Assembly: GCA_964036045.1 (NCBI GenBank)
Contig: OZ038385.1
Coordinates: 42,492,765 to 42,556,764 of the forward strand
Direction of reading: 5' to 3'
Length of the DNA stretch: 64,000 nt
Source of the DNA: Eutreptiella sp. 'Long Island Sound 2002'
Taxonomy: Eukaryota; Euglenozoa; Euglenophyceae; Eutreptiales; Eutreptiaceae
Numbering within the stretch: position 1 is the stretch's first letter; each line of letters begins with the position of its first letter. Made by a program: the position numbers and the translations under genes. Under the pieces are notes generated by a model. That model was given only the letters and a program-made list of their open reading frames with translations, made no database searches and had not been told where the DNA came from. Shown here piece by piece: positions 11,501 to 23,500 of the stretch.

Positions 11501-14500
11501 CCAAAGTGGACGGTCAGCTCCCGCAGTGCCCCGCGCTGCCGGACGACGTGCTGAGGCTGGTCCATGGCAAAGTGGTCAAGATGCTGGCGACGCAGGAGGT
11601 GATCGCACAGTACGGCCTGTACATCGCGGACGCCTCCTGGTGCAATGACTGGGTCCGGCGGCTGAAGGCCACCGACAAGTCCGAGGTGGGCGTCGTGGGA
11701 GCGCGGGTCTATGGCTCCAAAGTGCGCAGCCGGGCGCTGCAGCGTCGCATCCACGAGGTCTTCGTCCGGCACTTCCAACTTCCGCAAGAAGTAGTCCAGC
11801 CAACGCAGGACCCCATGGCGGCCGTGCAGCCGTTCGCTGTGACGCGGCGCGTGGCCCGGCTCTGGCACCAGGTGACATGGTCGCTGCGCGTGGAGCAGCC
11901 GGTGCTGGTGGTGGGCAATGATGGGTGCGGGAAAAGCGAGGCCCTGCGGGCGTTGGCGTGGCTGCGCGGCCAAGATGTCCGGGGGATCGTCATAACCCCG
12001 GAAACCGAGCCCGCCGCCCTCGTCGGGCAGTATTGCCCGAGTGAAAGGAAGGGGGAGCGCATTGTTTGGCAGGATGGGCTTGTGACGCAGGCCATCTCAG
12101 GTGTGCGTCGTGCGCGCTTGGGATTCCTCCCTCGATCGGGACCGCCCGCGACATTTTCGTGTCGCTGGCTCTCTGGAAGTTGTTCAACACAACGTGTGAA
12201 GCGTTGCGAGGGTCGCATGGCCCTGTGGCAGCCCCAGCGACATGCTCTCGGCACCTCCATGCCTTCCCCAGCCCTGGGGCAGGGATGCATTAGAAGGGGA
12301 GGGACCTCAGCGGCGGACCCAGAGGCGGTTAGGCAGGCGGTTGGAGGGGGTTGCCAGAGCGGTTGGGGGCGGTTACTGTCGGTTACAAATGCCGTTGAGG
12401 CTGGCACTTGCCGTCAAAGGGACAGTGGCTGGGCAAAGGCAGGGCACCCTGGAAGGGGGGGGGGGTTACCTCCCCCACTATATGTCACAAAGGGGGTACC
12501 CCCCCCCCTTTCCAATTCATCGCTGCCCTGGCGTGTGTGAGACGCTGTGTGAGATCCTGCCTCATTCCCACCGATCGGAAGCCTTCTCCTCCCCTGTGGC
12601 TGTGTGCGCTCTGCGGTCTCTGCCATGTCACTGTGCACATTGACAGGGGGATGCTGGATGCTGTTGGATGACATCAATCAAGCGGAGCCTGCGGTGATTG
12701 AGCGGCTCAACCCCCTCCTGGAGACCCCTTGCATATGGACCCTGACAGAGAAGGGGGACACCAAACCGTTGCCCGTGCCCCAAGGCTTCCGCCTGTTTGC
12801 AACGATGACCTGCCCATCCGGCACGAGTTCAGGTGCACCGTAAATGCCTTTGCCTGAAATGCTGCCGCAGCCAAGGAGTACCCGGCGGGGGGTGATGGAC
12901 GGGGCCGAGGAGGAGGTGAAGCATGGGGCAACAGGGGTGGTATTGGTGGGCGGTTGTCGAGGATGCGTTGGGTTGTGGGGCTGGGGTCGAGGACGTGTTG
13001 GGCCCCCCACGGGCGGTGGATGTCACACACGGGCTCCTGACGGGCGGCGGATGTCACATGGCCTCCGCACAGGGGGCGGATCTGGGGTTTGCGGGCACAG
13101 TGGTCCCTGCTGCCTCTCATTGGCAGACAGCCGGGCGATTGCTTACTGACCCAGACGCGCCTGGTGTCTGGCCTGCTGCCTCCTCACGGCCCTTCACTGG
13201 AGGCAGACACCCCACTGCCTTACCAATTGTGCTGACCTGGCTCATGATCCCATGGCTGCCCTGCACTGCCTGTCCTCGGCTGCCCCACACGGAGGTGCGT
13301 GGGTTGCAGACTGGACGCCCCGCCGTTGGACGCCACGTTGGATGGCTGGGCCATGGACCGGTTTTCGTCGGATCTTCGGTTTCCTTGCTCCTTCCTTCCC
13401 CTCCATTGCGGTCACAGGCCGCAGTCCGAAGCGAATGGACACGGCACGGGGCTACTGGCCAAGCAAAAGCGGTCACAGCCATCGCGAAAGAGCGGCATCC
13501 TGTCGCAAAACCACCGACTGCTTTTTCCTTCGGTGCCGGTTTGCAGGTCTTTAGGAAGTTGACAGGTGGGCCTCCGTCCCTGGCCTCGATCACAGTCCAG
13601 GCCAGGCCTGGTAAGCGCGTGCCGCTACCTTTGGGGCAGTACGGTAGTGCATCACAAAAATACACCGAAATGCAAAGGGGCCTGTGGCAATGACACTTGC
13701 CGAGTGACCAGAAGTGGGCCAATTTGATGGGAATCTCTTATGATGGGTCTTTTTAGGAGGGGGCGGGGGGATTGAGGTCTGCAATTTTTCACAATTTCCC
13801 GCAATTTCGCAATTTTTCGCAATTTTCCACATTTTTTCCGCAAATCCTTTTGGCCTGTCCACACTGCGTGCTTGTTGGCGCCCTTTGCCTTTGCGAACAA
13901 CTGTTGCAGAACAATATGCTTCGATGTTTTCCTGTCCGCAAAAAGAGTGAATTATGCTTCAATTTCATGGTGACATTGAGGGCCGCTTGTCGTCGTAATT
14001 CTGATACCCGTGGACGATTCGATCTGTTTCAACATTCTGAGGCTCCGGTGCAGAATGTTGCTCCTTGAGGCTTCGGGAGGCTCAGTTTGGTGTGGTTACA
14101 ACGCCGCAATTTTTCCACGATTTCCCCGCAATTTCCCCCTATTTCCCCGCAATTTTCTGCAAAATTTCCGCAACCTTTCGCAATTGGATTGGACCCTCCC
14201 TGACTGCGGCAATATTGGCCTTTGGTAATGTTTGCTGCTGATGACGTCACATCTTCGCAGGTGACGAGCTTTCCCCAGCAGTGGCCAACCGGTTCACGCA
14301 ATTCTACTTTGAGGATCTCCCCACCGCCCGCGATGCGTTCATCGAAGAGATGACGCACATCGCCCGCATTGTCATGGGGGACCTGCACGATCTAGCGGCG
14401 CAGCAAATCGCGGAGTTGTGCTTCTTCCTGCGGCAACACGCCCCACCAGCGGCCTCTGGTAGAGGGGCCACACTGGTCACGTTCCGGTCGGTGGTGCGCC

Positions 14501-17500
14501 TGCTGGACTGTGCCTATCGGCTGCGAACCGACTCGATGACAATCTGCGACGCCGTGTGGGCCTCGCTGAACTTGACGTTCTTGCCCATGATACCGTCCGT
14601 GAAGGTCAGTGCCTGCCAGGCCTCCCCTCAACACAGATCACGGGACGGGCCCTGTTGCATATATCGCACGACGTTGCCCCCCCTTTCCTTGAGGGTAAGG
14701 GGGGGGGGTAGGTACGGTTACCCGTGCACCACACCAAGGCGGCCTGCGGTCTGTAGACGCAGTCTTCTATGAGTAGACGCTGTCGGCATGTTGTAGGAGC
14801 GAAATGACAATATTTTGGCCGCTCACAAAACGGGTTGTGTGCCCGTGCACCCATGAACATCTGCCAGGCACGAAGCGCCAAACTGGCCCCGAGGTAGGGG
14901 GGGCTGGGGGGGGGGAGGGCAAGGGGGGGAGGTTGGGGGGGAGATTGAGGGGGGGGGGGGGGTGGGGCGGAGGTCGGGGGGGGGTGGGGGGGTTAAAGGG
15001 GGGGGCGACTTCGTGCATACTATCTGTGTTGGCATTCGGCCCGCACCCGCTGGCGGCTGGCCAGGAAGGGATGGTGGCCCAGGAGCTACTTTTTTGCTTC
15101 ATCAAGGGAAAGGCCCCGCGGCGCGCACGGAGCGCACGACAGTGACGCGTATTCCCTTACAAGCCAGGCAGTCGTCCGTATTCACGGCCTTTGCGGCTCA
15201 GATTTATCACCGGGTCGGCAATTCACGATTGTTTGGCAATGGCAGCAAGAAGTTAGCACTATCACTGTCGCGAGCGCGAAGTGACGGGCGGCTCCTTTCC
15301 ACGCGTAGGCAGGACGGTCTTCCCTGCAGATAAGTGTATCCTTCGCAAACAAAAGCTCCTCGTCCTACGCCAAAACGGACTACCTCCGCGAAAGGCGGCA
15401 CGCAAGTACTGTGGCTGCACGACAGCGTCGCGGGTAGTTTTCGAGTCCCGAGTCTTCCCTTCCGGAGTCGGAATTGTCCTTCCCGGAGATCGTCTTTTCA
15501 GGCGTCCAAAGACGCTGCGTTTTTGGGAGGCGTTGTGGTTTTGAATGCGCCGGTCTTTTCCTCCGCCGTGGGATTGCCTTGAGATGGTATTTTCAGAGAA
15601 AGAGAGGGCAGGGGACAAACGCCTCCGGGATCCAGATGTGGAGGCCCCGGACGAGAAGGGCCTGGAACCCCATCCGAGGCCAAGCACCGGAACCGGTGGA
15701 AAAAGAGACAAGGCAGAGGGAAGAGGAATGAGGGATGATGTGGTTGTCCGAGACGTCGGGCCAAGCCTGACAACACGACGGATGTCCGTCAGGGGCTCTT
15801 GCAGCGCCGTGGTCTGCGTCGATAAGTGCCGCCAAACGGAGTGTGCGAGGGGGTGTGGAGGCGACACTCTGCTCGGGCATTCGAAGAGGGGGGGTTGACC
15901 TGGGGGAAGACGTCGAGTTTTACCCTCGGGCTCAGCCTGGCAGCATGATGGGTGTCCACCGGGGACGCCGTGGTATTGTGTGGGAGGTGTTCATGCCTCA
16001 TTCCCAGGGGGGTCTCTTAGGGAACTAGATTTTTTTTTTTGTTAAGGACCGCCTTTAGGGACCGCCCCAAGGGACCACCAACCGCCAACCACCAACCGCC
16101 ACCAACCGCCAACCGGCAACCGCCCGCCAACCGCCAGCGGCGACCAACCGCCAACCGCCAACCACTGCCAGCCGCCATCAACCACCAATCACCCATCACC
16201 AACCGCCACCAACCGCCACCAACCACCAACCGCCAACCGCCAATCGCCACGAACCATGGTTGAACATATGAGCTACACGCCATCTTTTTGCAAAACTGCC
16301 GTTCAGGAACATTTTTTTCCCCCCCTCTTAAGGACCGCCCTGCTCATTCCCGTGTCCAGGACCGAGACGGGATGAAGGAGAAGCTGAGGCAGGAGCTGCA
16401 GAGCATGTCGCAGCCCAACCCTCTGACGGAGTTGCAGCCGCTGCTCCGGTCGGATGGTGGGGCCTCCGAATATGTGATGACGGACACACGGAGGCGGTAC
16501 GCGGAGTCTGTGCTGGCGTGTGTCCGATGCAACAGGCCGGTGCTCCTGGAAGGGCCGGCTGCCGCGGGGAAGACCACGCTGATCACCGCCCTGGCGCGGT
16601 CGCAGCACGACGCGCGCGTCGAGAGGGTCAACAACACCGACACGACCTCAATCCAGGACTATTTGGGTGTGCGTCTGCGCTTGCGTCGAGCCATTGCTTC
16701 ACCGGTTGGGGGGCAGGGGAAAATTGGACTGCTTTTCCACGCCCCGCCTCCCCCCCCCCCCCCAAGGGTTGTATTAGAACGGCGTACACCGCAGGAGGAG
16801 TGGGGGGGGGGTAACCCCCCACCCCCCCTCCTCCCCTTTCAACGTTTGAGGCTGACAGCCAAACCGATGCGATGCTGGAACCCCACGGACCATTCGCCCC
16901 GCACTACCGCCAGCCGCCTGCTGTCGCTGTTACGACCTCAGGGGGTGCCATAAGGACGCTCACCCTTTTTTTTTTTTTTTACTATGGCATCCACTCTCTG
17001 ATGTTTGGTGGCTACCCACCAACCGCCATCGGTTACCCACCAACCGCCATCGGTTACCCACCGGCCGCCATCGTAGGCGTATTGGACACTCCGAGTTTTT
17101 TTTCCTTCCTTTTCATTATGGCACCCCCTGTACGACCTACCGACTGCTTGCTATCGCATGCATCACCATTTCATGTGACAGGGACCTGGTTGCCAGAAGG
17201 GGACACGTTCTGCTTTCATGCGGGGCCTTTGCTGTTAGCCATGGAAGCGGGAAATTGGTTCCTGGCCGACGAGCTGAACCTCGCGCAGCCGGCGATGCTC
17301 AGCATGTTAGCCCCCCTGCTCGAGGGCAAACGCAGCCTTTTGAACCCCTCGACCGGGAAAGAGGTCACCGCAGATCCAAACTTCCGCTTCTTTGCCACCC
17401 AGAACCCGTCCACATATGCCAACCGCAACCCTCTTCCCACGAACATCCGGAGCCGCTTTTTGGAGGTCCATTTCTCTGACTTTGATCACAAGGTGCGCAT

Positions 17501-20500
17501 TGTGGTGCTTGCGTTCCCTGTGCGTTCAGAGGCATCCAACTCTTGATTGCATTTGTCGTCCCTCGCCGCCAACCAGCATTGTCACGGGCCCTCAATATTG
17601 TGATTGCAACCCTGGATTTGGTGCGCCAACGGACATTTCAAAAGGCAATGAACCAAATGCTAACACAATTTTACGTTCTTGATTGTGGTCCAGAGTCGTA
17701 GTGCGGTGCGCTGTTCCTGGGTGCGCGTGCGACCTCCGGCTGCGCTTCGCGCGACGCGCCCTGTAACGCGCCCCGTTGTTGAAGCAACGGTGCACGTTTT
17801 GAGAACCGATAGTAAGTCCGAGCAAATCGGTGACATAGGCCGACGACGAGAAAGCCGCAGACGCCGTGTTCCACAGCAGGAATCACACCGCCAAGGCTTC
17901 ACTTGCACCGCGGAAGAGTGCCTCGAGACCGAACGGGGCGTGCAACCGGAGAACGTACACTGCGGACGCACCCGAGCGGTGCGTTGTGGTGAAGTGTGCC
18001 GGGACACCCTCCCCTCGTCCCCTCCCCCCGTCACGGACGGCCCTGCCCCCCGCGCCCGCCGTGTTCCCCAGGAAGTGATGCACATCATCGGCCACCGGAG
18101 GGACCGTGTGGGCAGCCCCCAGTCCATCCCCCCGACGATCGCTGAGAAGGTGGCCAGCCTCTACATCGCCCTGCGGGACAGCCCGTTCCAGATCACGCTG
18201 CGGGAGATCATCAAGTTGCAGCGGCGGCAGGTGCTGTACGAGCGGCGGCAGGGGGCACGCAGTACTGTGCAGTCCTGGGGCCTCGTGGGGCAGTCCCTAC
18301 TGAGCTCGAGGAGCGTGGTGGCCGAGGCAAACGCTCTGGAGACGGTGTTCACTCAGACCTTTGGCGTGACCCACCGTGACTCCGGTGCCGACATCAGTTT
18401 GGAAACGGGGCCCGACCCGAACGACCCGAAGCTGTTGTTCTCGGACGGTCCCCTGCAGTTGCGCGTGCCCTGCGCCCACTTGTCGAAGTCTCTGCAGAGC
18501 ATGATCCTGATGGCACCGTCCAATTTCAAGGAGGCGTTCGTCCGGCTCATGTTTGCGACGGAGGCTCGGGAGCCTGTCTTGCTCGTGGGGCCCACGTCGG
18601 CGAAGAGCCTTCTCGTCGACGTGTGGGCGTCGTTGATGAAGCGGAAGACGGACCTTGTGACGATCCATTTCACGCCGGACACGGAGGCCAGCGACTTTCT
18701 GGGGCGGTTCCACCCCTACTCTTTCATGGACCTGCTGGACCTGTTCTGTCAGTTTGGCAGAGAAGTGCTGCACCGGTATGTCGTTGGCCGATGGATCTTC
18801 ACATTGCCATTGTCGGCATTGTTCGTGTCGGTGGTGGTGATGGCGGCGGCGGCGGCGGCGGTGGTGGTGGTGGTGGTGGCGGTGATGGTGGTGATGGCGG
18901 TGGTGGTGGTGGTGAGGGCGGTGGTGGTGGTGGTGATGGCGGTGGTGGTGGTGGTGGTGGTGGTGGTGGTGGTGGCGGTGGTGGTGGTGGTGATGGCGGT
19001 GGTGGTGATGGCGGTGGTGGTGGTGGTGGTAGTGGTGGTGGTGGTGGCGGTGGTGGTGGTGATGGCGGTGGTGGTGGTGGTGGTAGTGGTGGTGGTGGTG
19101 GTGGTCCATCCCGTACCATCCCCCCGCCGATCCCACCCGCACCCGGTCCATCCCGCGTCCATCACCGCCAATCCTGGCCGCACCCAATTCATCCCGCATC
19201 GACCCTCCCCCCCCCATCACACGAAGCCTGTGGACTGGACTGAGTGATACTTGGAGCCGGGGTGAGTTGTGCATTGTACCCCTGAAAAAATGGTTCCAAA
19301 TACAACACAAATTTCTGACCGCACGACACGCCGGCCCATACGCACCATTGCCCAGGCCCCCAAAAGTGACCGGGGCGGCGTTTCTTCGGCTGGCGAGCAG
19401 CGTGGCAGCGGAGGCTGTCGCGCCCGCGGTGCTGCACCCGGCGGAGGGGCTCCTACACCAAAGTGCAGCGGCTCCTCCTGCCCCGGCACGTCCCTCCTTC
19501 TCTTTGTTGCAGATGCGCTGTGATGTCCGACGCATCAAATGACAGCAGCGACGACCAGCAGCCGTGGTGCATGCACGAGGGCCGCGGGAAGGAAAGGGCC
19601 GTGAAGCTGCAGAAGACGTTCAGCCATGACTTGCCCAACCGGATCGAAAGCTTCAAAAAACAACTTCAGGAAACGCCTCGTCCCACCGCCAGCGCCCCGA
19701 ACGACAACAGCAGCGCAAACGGCGACGAGAGCGACGTGCCGACGGTCCCTCGCCCTGAGTTTCATGACGAAGATGACATCCCCAGTTACGACGACGAGGA
19801 CAGCAGCAGCGGGTCGGACACGCGCGGCATGTTTGACGGGAGCGACGACGACGGGGAATTCGATGACAGCGCCGACGCCACCTCCGATTCCGACGGCGGC
19901 AGCTCCTCCAGCTTTGAGGTTGTGGGGGGGCGCCCGGGCACGCCCACGACGGATGCCGCCGCGGAGAGGGCCAGGCGACCCAGTGCGCTGTCTGCGACCT
20001 CAGATCCATCGGAGGAGGGGCTTCGGCGCGGCAGTTGCAGTAGTCGGGGCAGCGACGCGTCCTCGACATTGGTCTGCGAGTACTCGCTCACGCGGGACGC
20101 ATCGCACGCATCGCACGACGGGCAGAGGCGCCCCAGCGACGAACCGCATCGCCCGCACCATGTCAGCCACGCGCGGCGTCCGTCCGGGGCCGCGGGGGTG
20201 CACCCGCCGGAGGACGGGGGCCCCGAAACCGCCGTGTTCATGCCGCGCGTCTCGGCGATCCGGAGGATTGACGCGGAGTTGATGGAGGTGATGCGGGACG
20301 CCGTCGGGAAACTGGAGCACTTCGTGGGGGACCTGCGCCTGGGCTCCGACGTCACGCTGACGAGCATGCTGCGGAAGCTGGCGCAGGTGAACAGAGAGAT
20401 CGGCGCGGCCGCCGCCGACGATGGCCTGCGTTTCCAGACGTACTTCAAGTTCCACGACGGTGAGTTCACGCGGGCGGTCAAGACCGGGTGCCCCGTGATC

Positions 20501-23500
20501 CTGGAGGACTTCGACTTCCCCAGCCAGTCCGTCACGGAGCGGCTGAACAGCGTGTTGGAGCCCGACCCGTCGTTCAGTGTGTCAGAGGATGTCACGGCCT
20601 CGGACAAGGTTGTGTTCTGGAACCCCCCGCCCCCCGCCTCCTCCCCCTCCCCCCCCTCTCTCCCCCCCTCCCCTTTCCCTGGACCCCCCGGAGTACCACG
20701 ACCCAGTGCTCGTTGTGTGCTCCCGCTCCCCGGCCCAACGGCAGCCCCACATGAAACGACAAGATGTACTGGGCGCACCACTTCATTTTACGTCCACAGA
20801 CGGGCTCACCAGATGCGGGAGCCAAGACGCATCCAACGACGCGCAAAACGCATGTCCTGTGATGTTTTGCAGCGCGCCAGTGACCACGCCGTGCGAGTGG
20901 GCTGAACAGAAGGAACCGGCAGTACCCTCGGCGGCGGTACGGCTCGGCCGGATAGGTTCCGGTGGTTCGGCTCGGCCGGTTAGGTTCAGGCGGGTCGGCT
21001 CGGCTGGATAGGTTCCGGCGGTTCGGCTCGGCCGGATAGGTTGCGGCGGTTCGGCTCGGCCGGTTGCGTTCCGTTTGTTCGGCTCGGCCGGATAGGTTCC
21101 GGCGGGTCGGCTCGGCCGGATAGGTTCCGGCGGTTCGGCTCGGCCGGAAAGGTTCCGGCGGGTCGGCTCGGCCGGTTACGTTCCGGCGGTTCGGCTCGGC
21201 CGGATAGGTTCCGGCGGGCCGGCTCGGCCGGTTACGTTCCGTTTGTTCGGCTCGGCCGGATAGGTTCCGGCGGTTCCGCTCGGCCGGATACGTTCCGGCG
21301 GTTCGGCTCGGCCGGATAGGTTCCGGCGGTTCAGCTCGGCCGGATAGGTTCCGGCGGGTCGGCTCGGCCGGTTATGTTCCGTTTGTTCGGCTCGGCCGGT
21401 TAGGTTCCGGCGGTCCGGCTCGGCCGGATAGGTTCCGGCGGTTCGGCTCGGCCGGATAGGTTCCGGCGGTTCGGCTCGGCCAGATAGGTTCCGGCGGGTC
21501 GGCTCGGCCGGATAGGTTCCGGCGGCTCGGCTCGGCCGGATAGGTTCCGGCGGTTCGGCTCGGCCAGATAGGTTCCGGCGGGTCGGCTCGGCCGGTTATG
21601 TTCCGGCGGCTCGGCTCGGCCGGATAGGTTCCGGCGGTTCGGCTCGGCCGGATAGGTTCCGTCGGGTCGGCTCGGCCGGTTACGTTCCGTTTGTTCGGCT
21701 CGGCCAGTTAGTTTCCGGCGCATTGGCTCGGCCGGTTAGGTTCCGGCGGTTCAGCTCGGCCAGATAGCTTCCGGCGGTTCGGCTCGGCCGGATAGGTTCC
21801 GGCGGTTCGGCTCGGCCGGTTACGTTCCGTTTGTTCGGCTCGGCCGGATAGGTTCCGGCGGTTCGGCTCGTCCGGATAGGTTCCGGCGGTTCGGCTCGCC
21901 CGGATAGGTTCCGGCGGTTTGGCTCGCCCGGTTACGTTCCGTTTGTCCGGCTCGGCCGGTTAGGTTCCGGCGGTTCGGCTCGGCCGGAAAGGTTCCGGCG
22001 GGTGGGCTCGGCCGGATAGGTTCCGTTTGTTCGGCTCGGCCGGTTAAGTTCCGTTTGTTCGGCTCGGCCGGTTACGTTCCGTTTGTTCGGCTCGGCCGGA
22101 TAGGTTCCGGCGGTTCGGCTCGGCCGGTTAGGTTCCGGCGGTTCGGCTCGCCCGGATAGGTTCCGGCGGTTGGGCTCGCCCGGTTACGTTCCGTTTGTTC
22201 GGCTCGGCCGGTTAGGTTCCGGCGGTTCGGCTCGGCCGGAAAGGTTCCGGCGGGTCGGCTCGGCCGGTTAGGTTCCGGCGGGTCGGCTCGGCTGGATAGG
22301 TTCCGGCGGGTCGGCTCGGCCGGTTACGTTCCGTTTGTTCGGCTCGGCCGGATAGGTTCCGGCGGGTCGGCTCGGCCGGATAGGTTCCGGCGGTTCGGCT
22401 CGGCCGGATAGGTTCCCGCGGGTCGGCTCGGCCGGTTACGTTCCGTTTGTTCGGCTCGGCCGCATAGGTTCCGGCGGTCCGGCTTGGCCGGATAGGTGCG
22501 GCGGTTCGGCTCGGCCGGATAGGTTCCGGCGGTTCGGCTCGGCCGGATAGGTTCCGGCGGTTCGGCTCGGCCGGTTAGGTTCCGGCAGTTCAGCTCGTTC
22601 AAATAGGTTCCGGCGGTTCGGCTCGGCCGGATCGGTTCCGGCGGTTCGGCTCGGCCGGATAGGTTCCGGCCGGTCGGCTCGGCCGGTTATGTTCCGTTTG
22701 TTCGGCTCGGCCGGTTAGGTTCCGGCGGTTCGGCTCGGCCGGATAGGTTCCGGTGGGTTGGCTCGGCCGGATAGGTTCCGGACGTTCGGCTCGGCCGGAT
22801 AGGTTTCGGCGGGTCGGCTTGGCCGGATAGGTTCTGGCTTTTCGGCTCGGCCAGATAGGTTCCGGCGGTTCGGCTCGGCCAGATAGGTTCCGTCGGGTCG
22901 GCTCGGCCGGTTACGTTCCGTTTGTTCGGCTCGGCCAGTTAGTTTCCGGCGGTTTGGCTCGGCCGGTTAGGTTCTGGCGGTTCGGCTCGGCCGGTTACGT
23001 TCCGTTTGTTCGGCTCGGCCGGATAGGTTCCGGCGGTTCGGCTTGGACGGATAGGTTCCGGCGGTTCGGCTTGCCCGGATAGGTTCCGGCGGTTCGGCTC
23101 GGCCGGATAGGTTCCGGCGGTTTGGCTCGCCCGGTTACGGTCCGTTTGTTCGGGTCGGCCGGATAGGTTCCGGCGGTTCGGCTCGGCCGGTTAGGTTCCG
23201 GCGGTTCGGCTCGGCTGGATAGGTTCCGGCGGTTCGGCTCGCCCGGTTACGTTCCGTTTGTTCGGCTCGGCCGGATAGGTTCCGGCGGTTCGGCTCGCCC
23301 GGATAGGTTCCGGCGGTTCGGCTCGGCCGGATAGGTTCCGGCGGTTTGGCTCGCCAGGTTTCATTCCGTTTGTTTGGCTCAGCCGCATAGGTTCCGGCGG
23401 TTTGGTTCGGCCGGTTAGGTTCCGGCAGTTCGGCTCTGCCGGTTACGTTCCGTTTGTTCGGCTCGGCCGGATAGGTTCCGGCGGGTTGGCTCGGCCGGTT

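Larger units (their letters stand above)
14605..16359 (+). other. Intron 7
   Basis: Contains an extremely G-rich tract (14890-15005), then an unremarkable stretch with open frames on both strands that I read as chance, then a CCAACCGCCA-type array (16065-16255) and the acceptor. Confidence 0.5.

Noticed and set aside
17679-18071. 5' extension of exon 10
   Set aside because: The frame is open but the text is Arg-rich and unlike the family; the acceptor at 18071 is in the phase required by exon 9.
18830-19247. Poly-Val/poly-Gly extension of exon 10
   Set aside because: It is read-through into a GTG microsatellite; a donor at 18776 gives the phase needed for exon 11.
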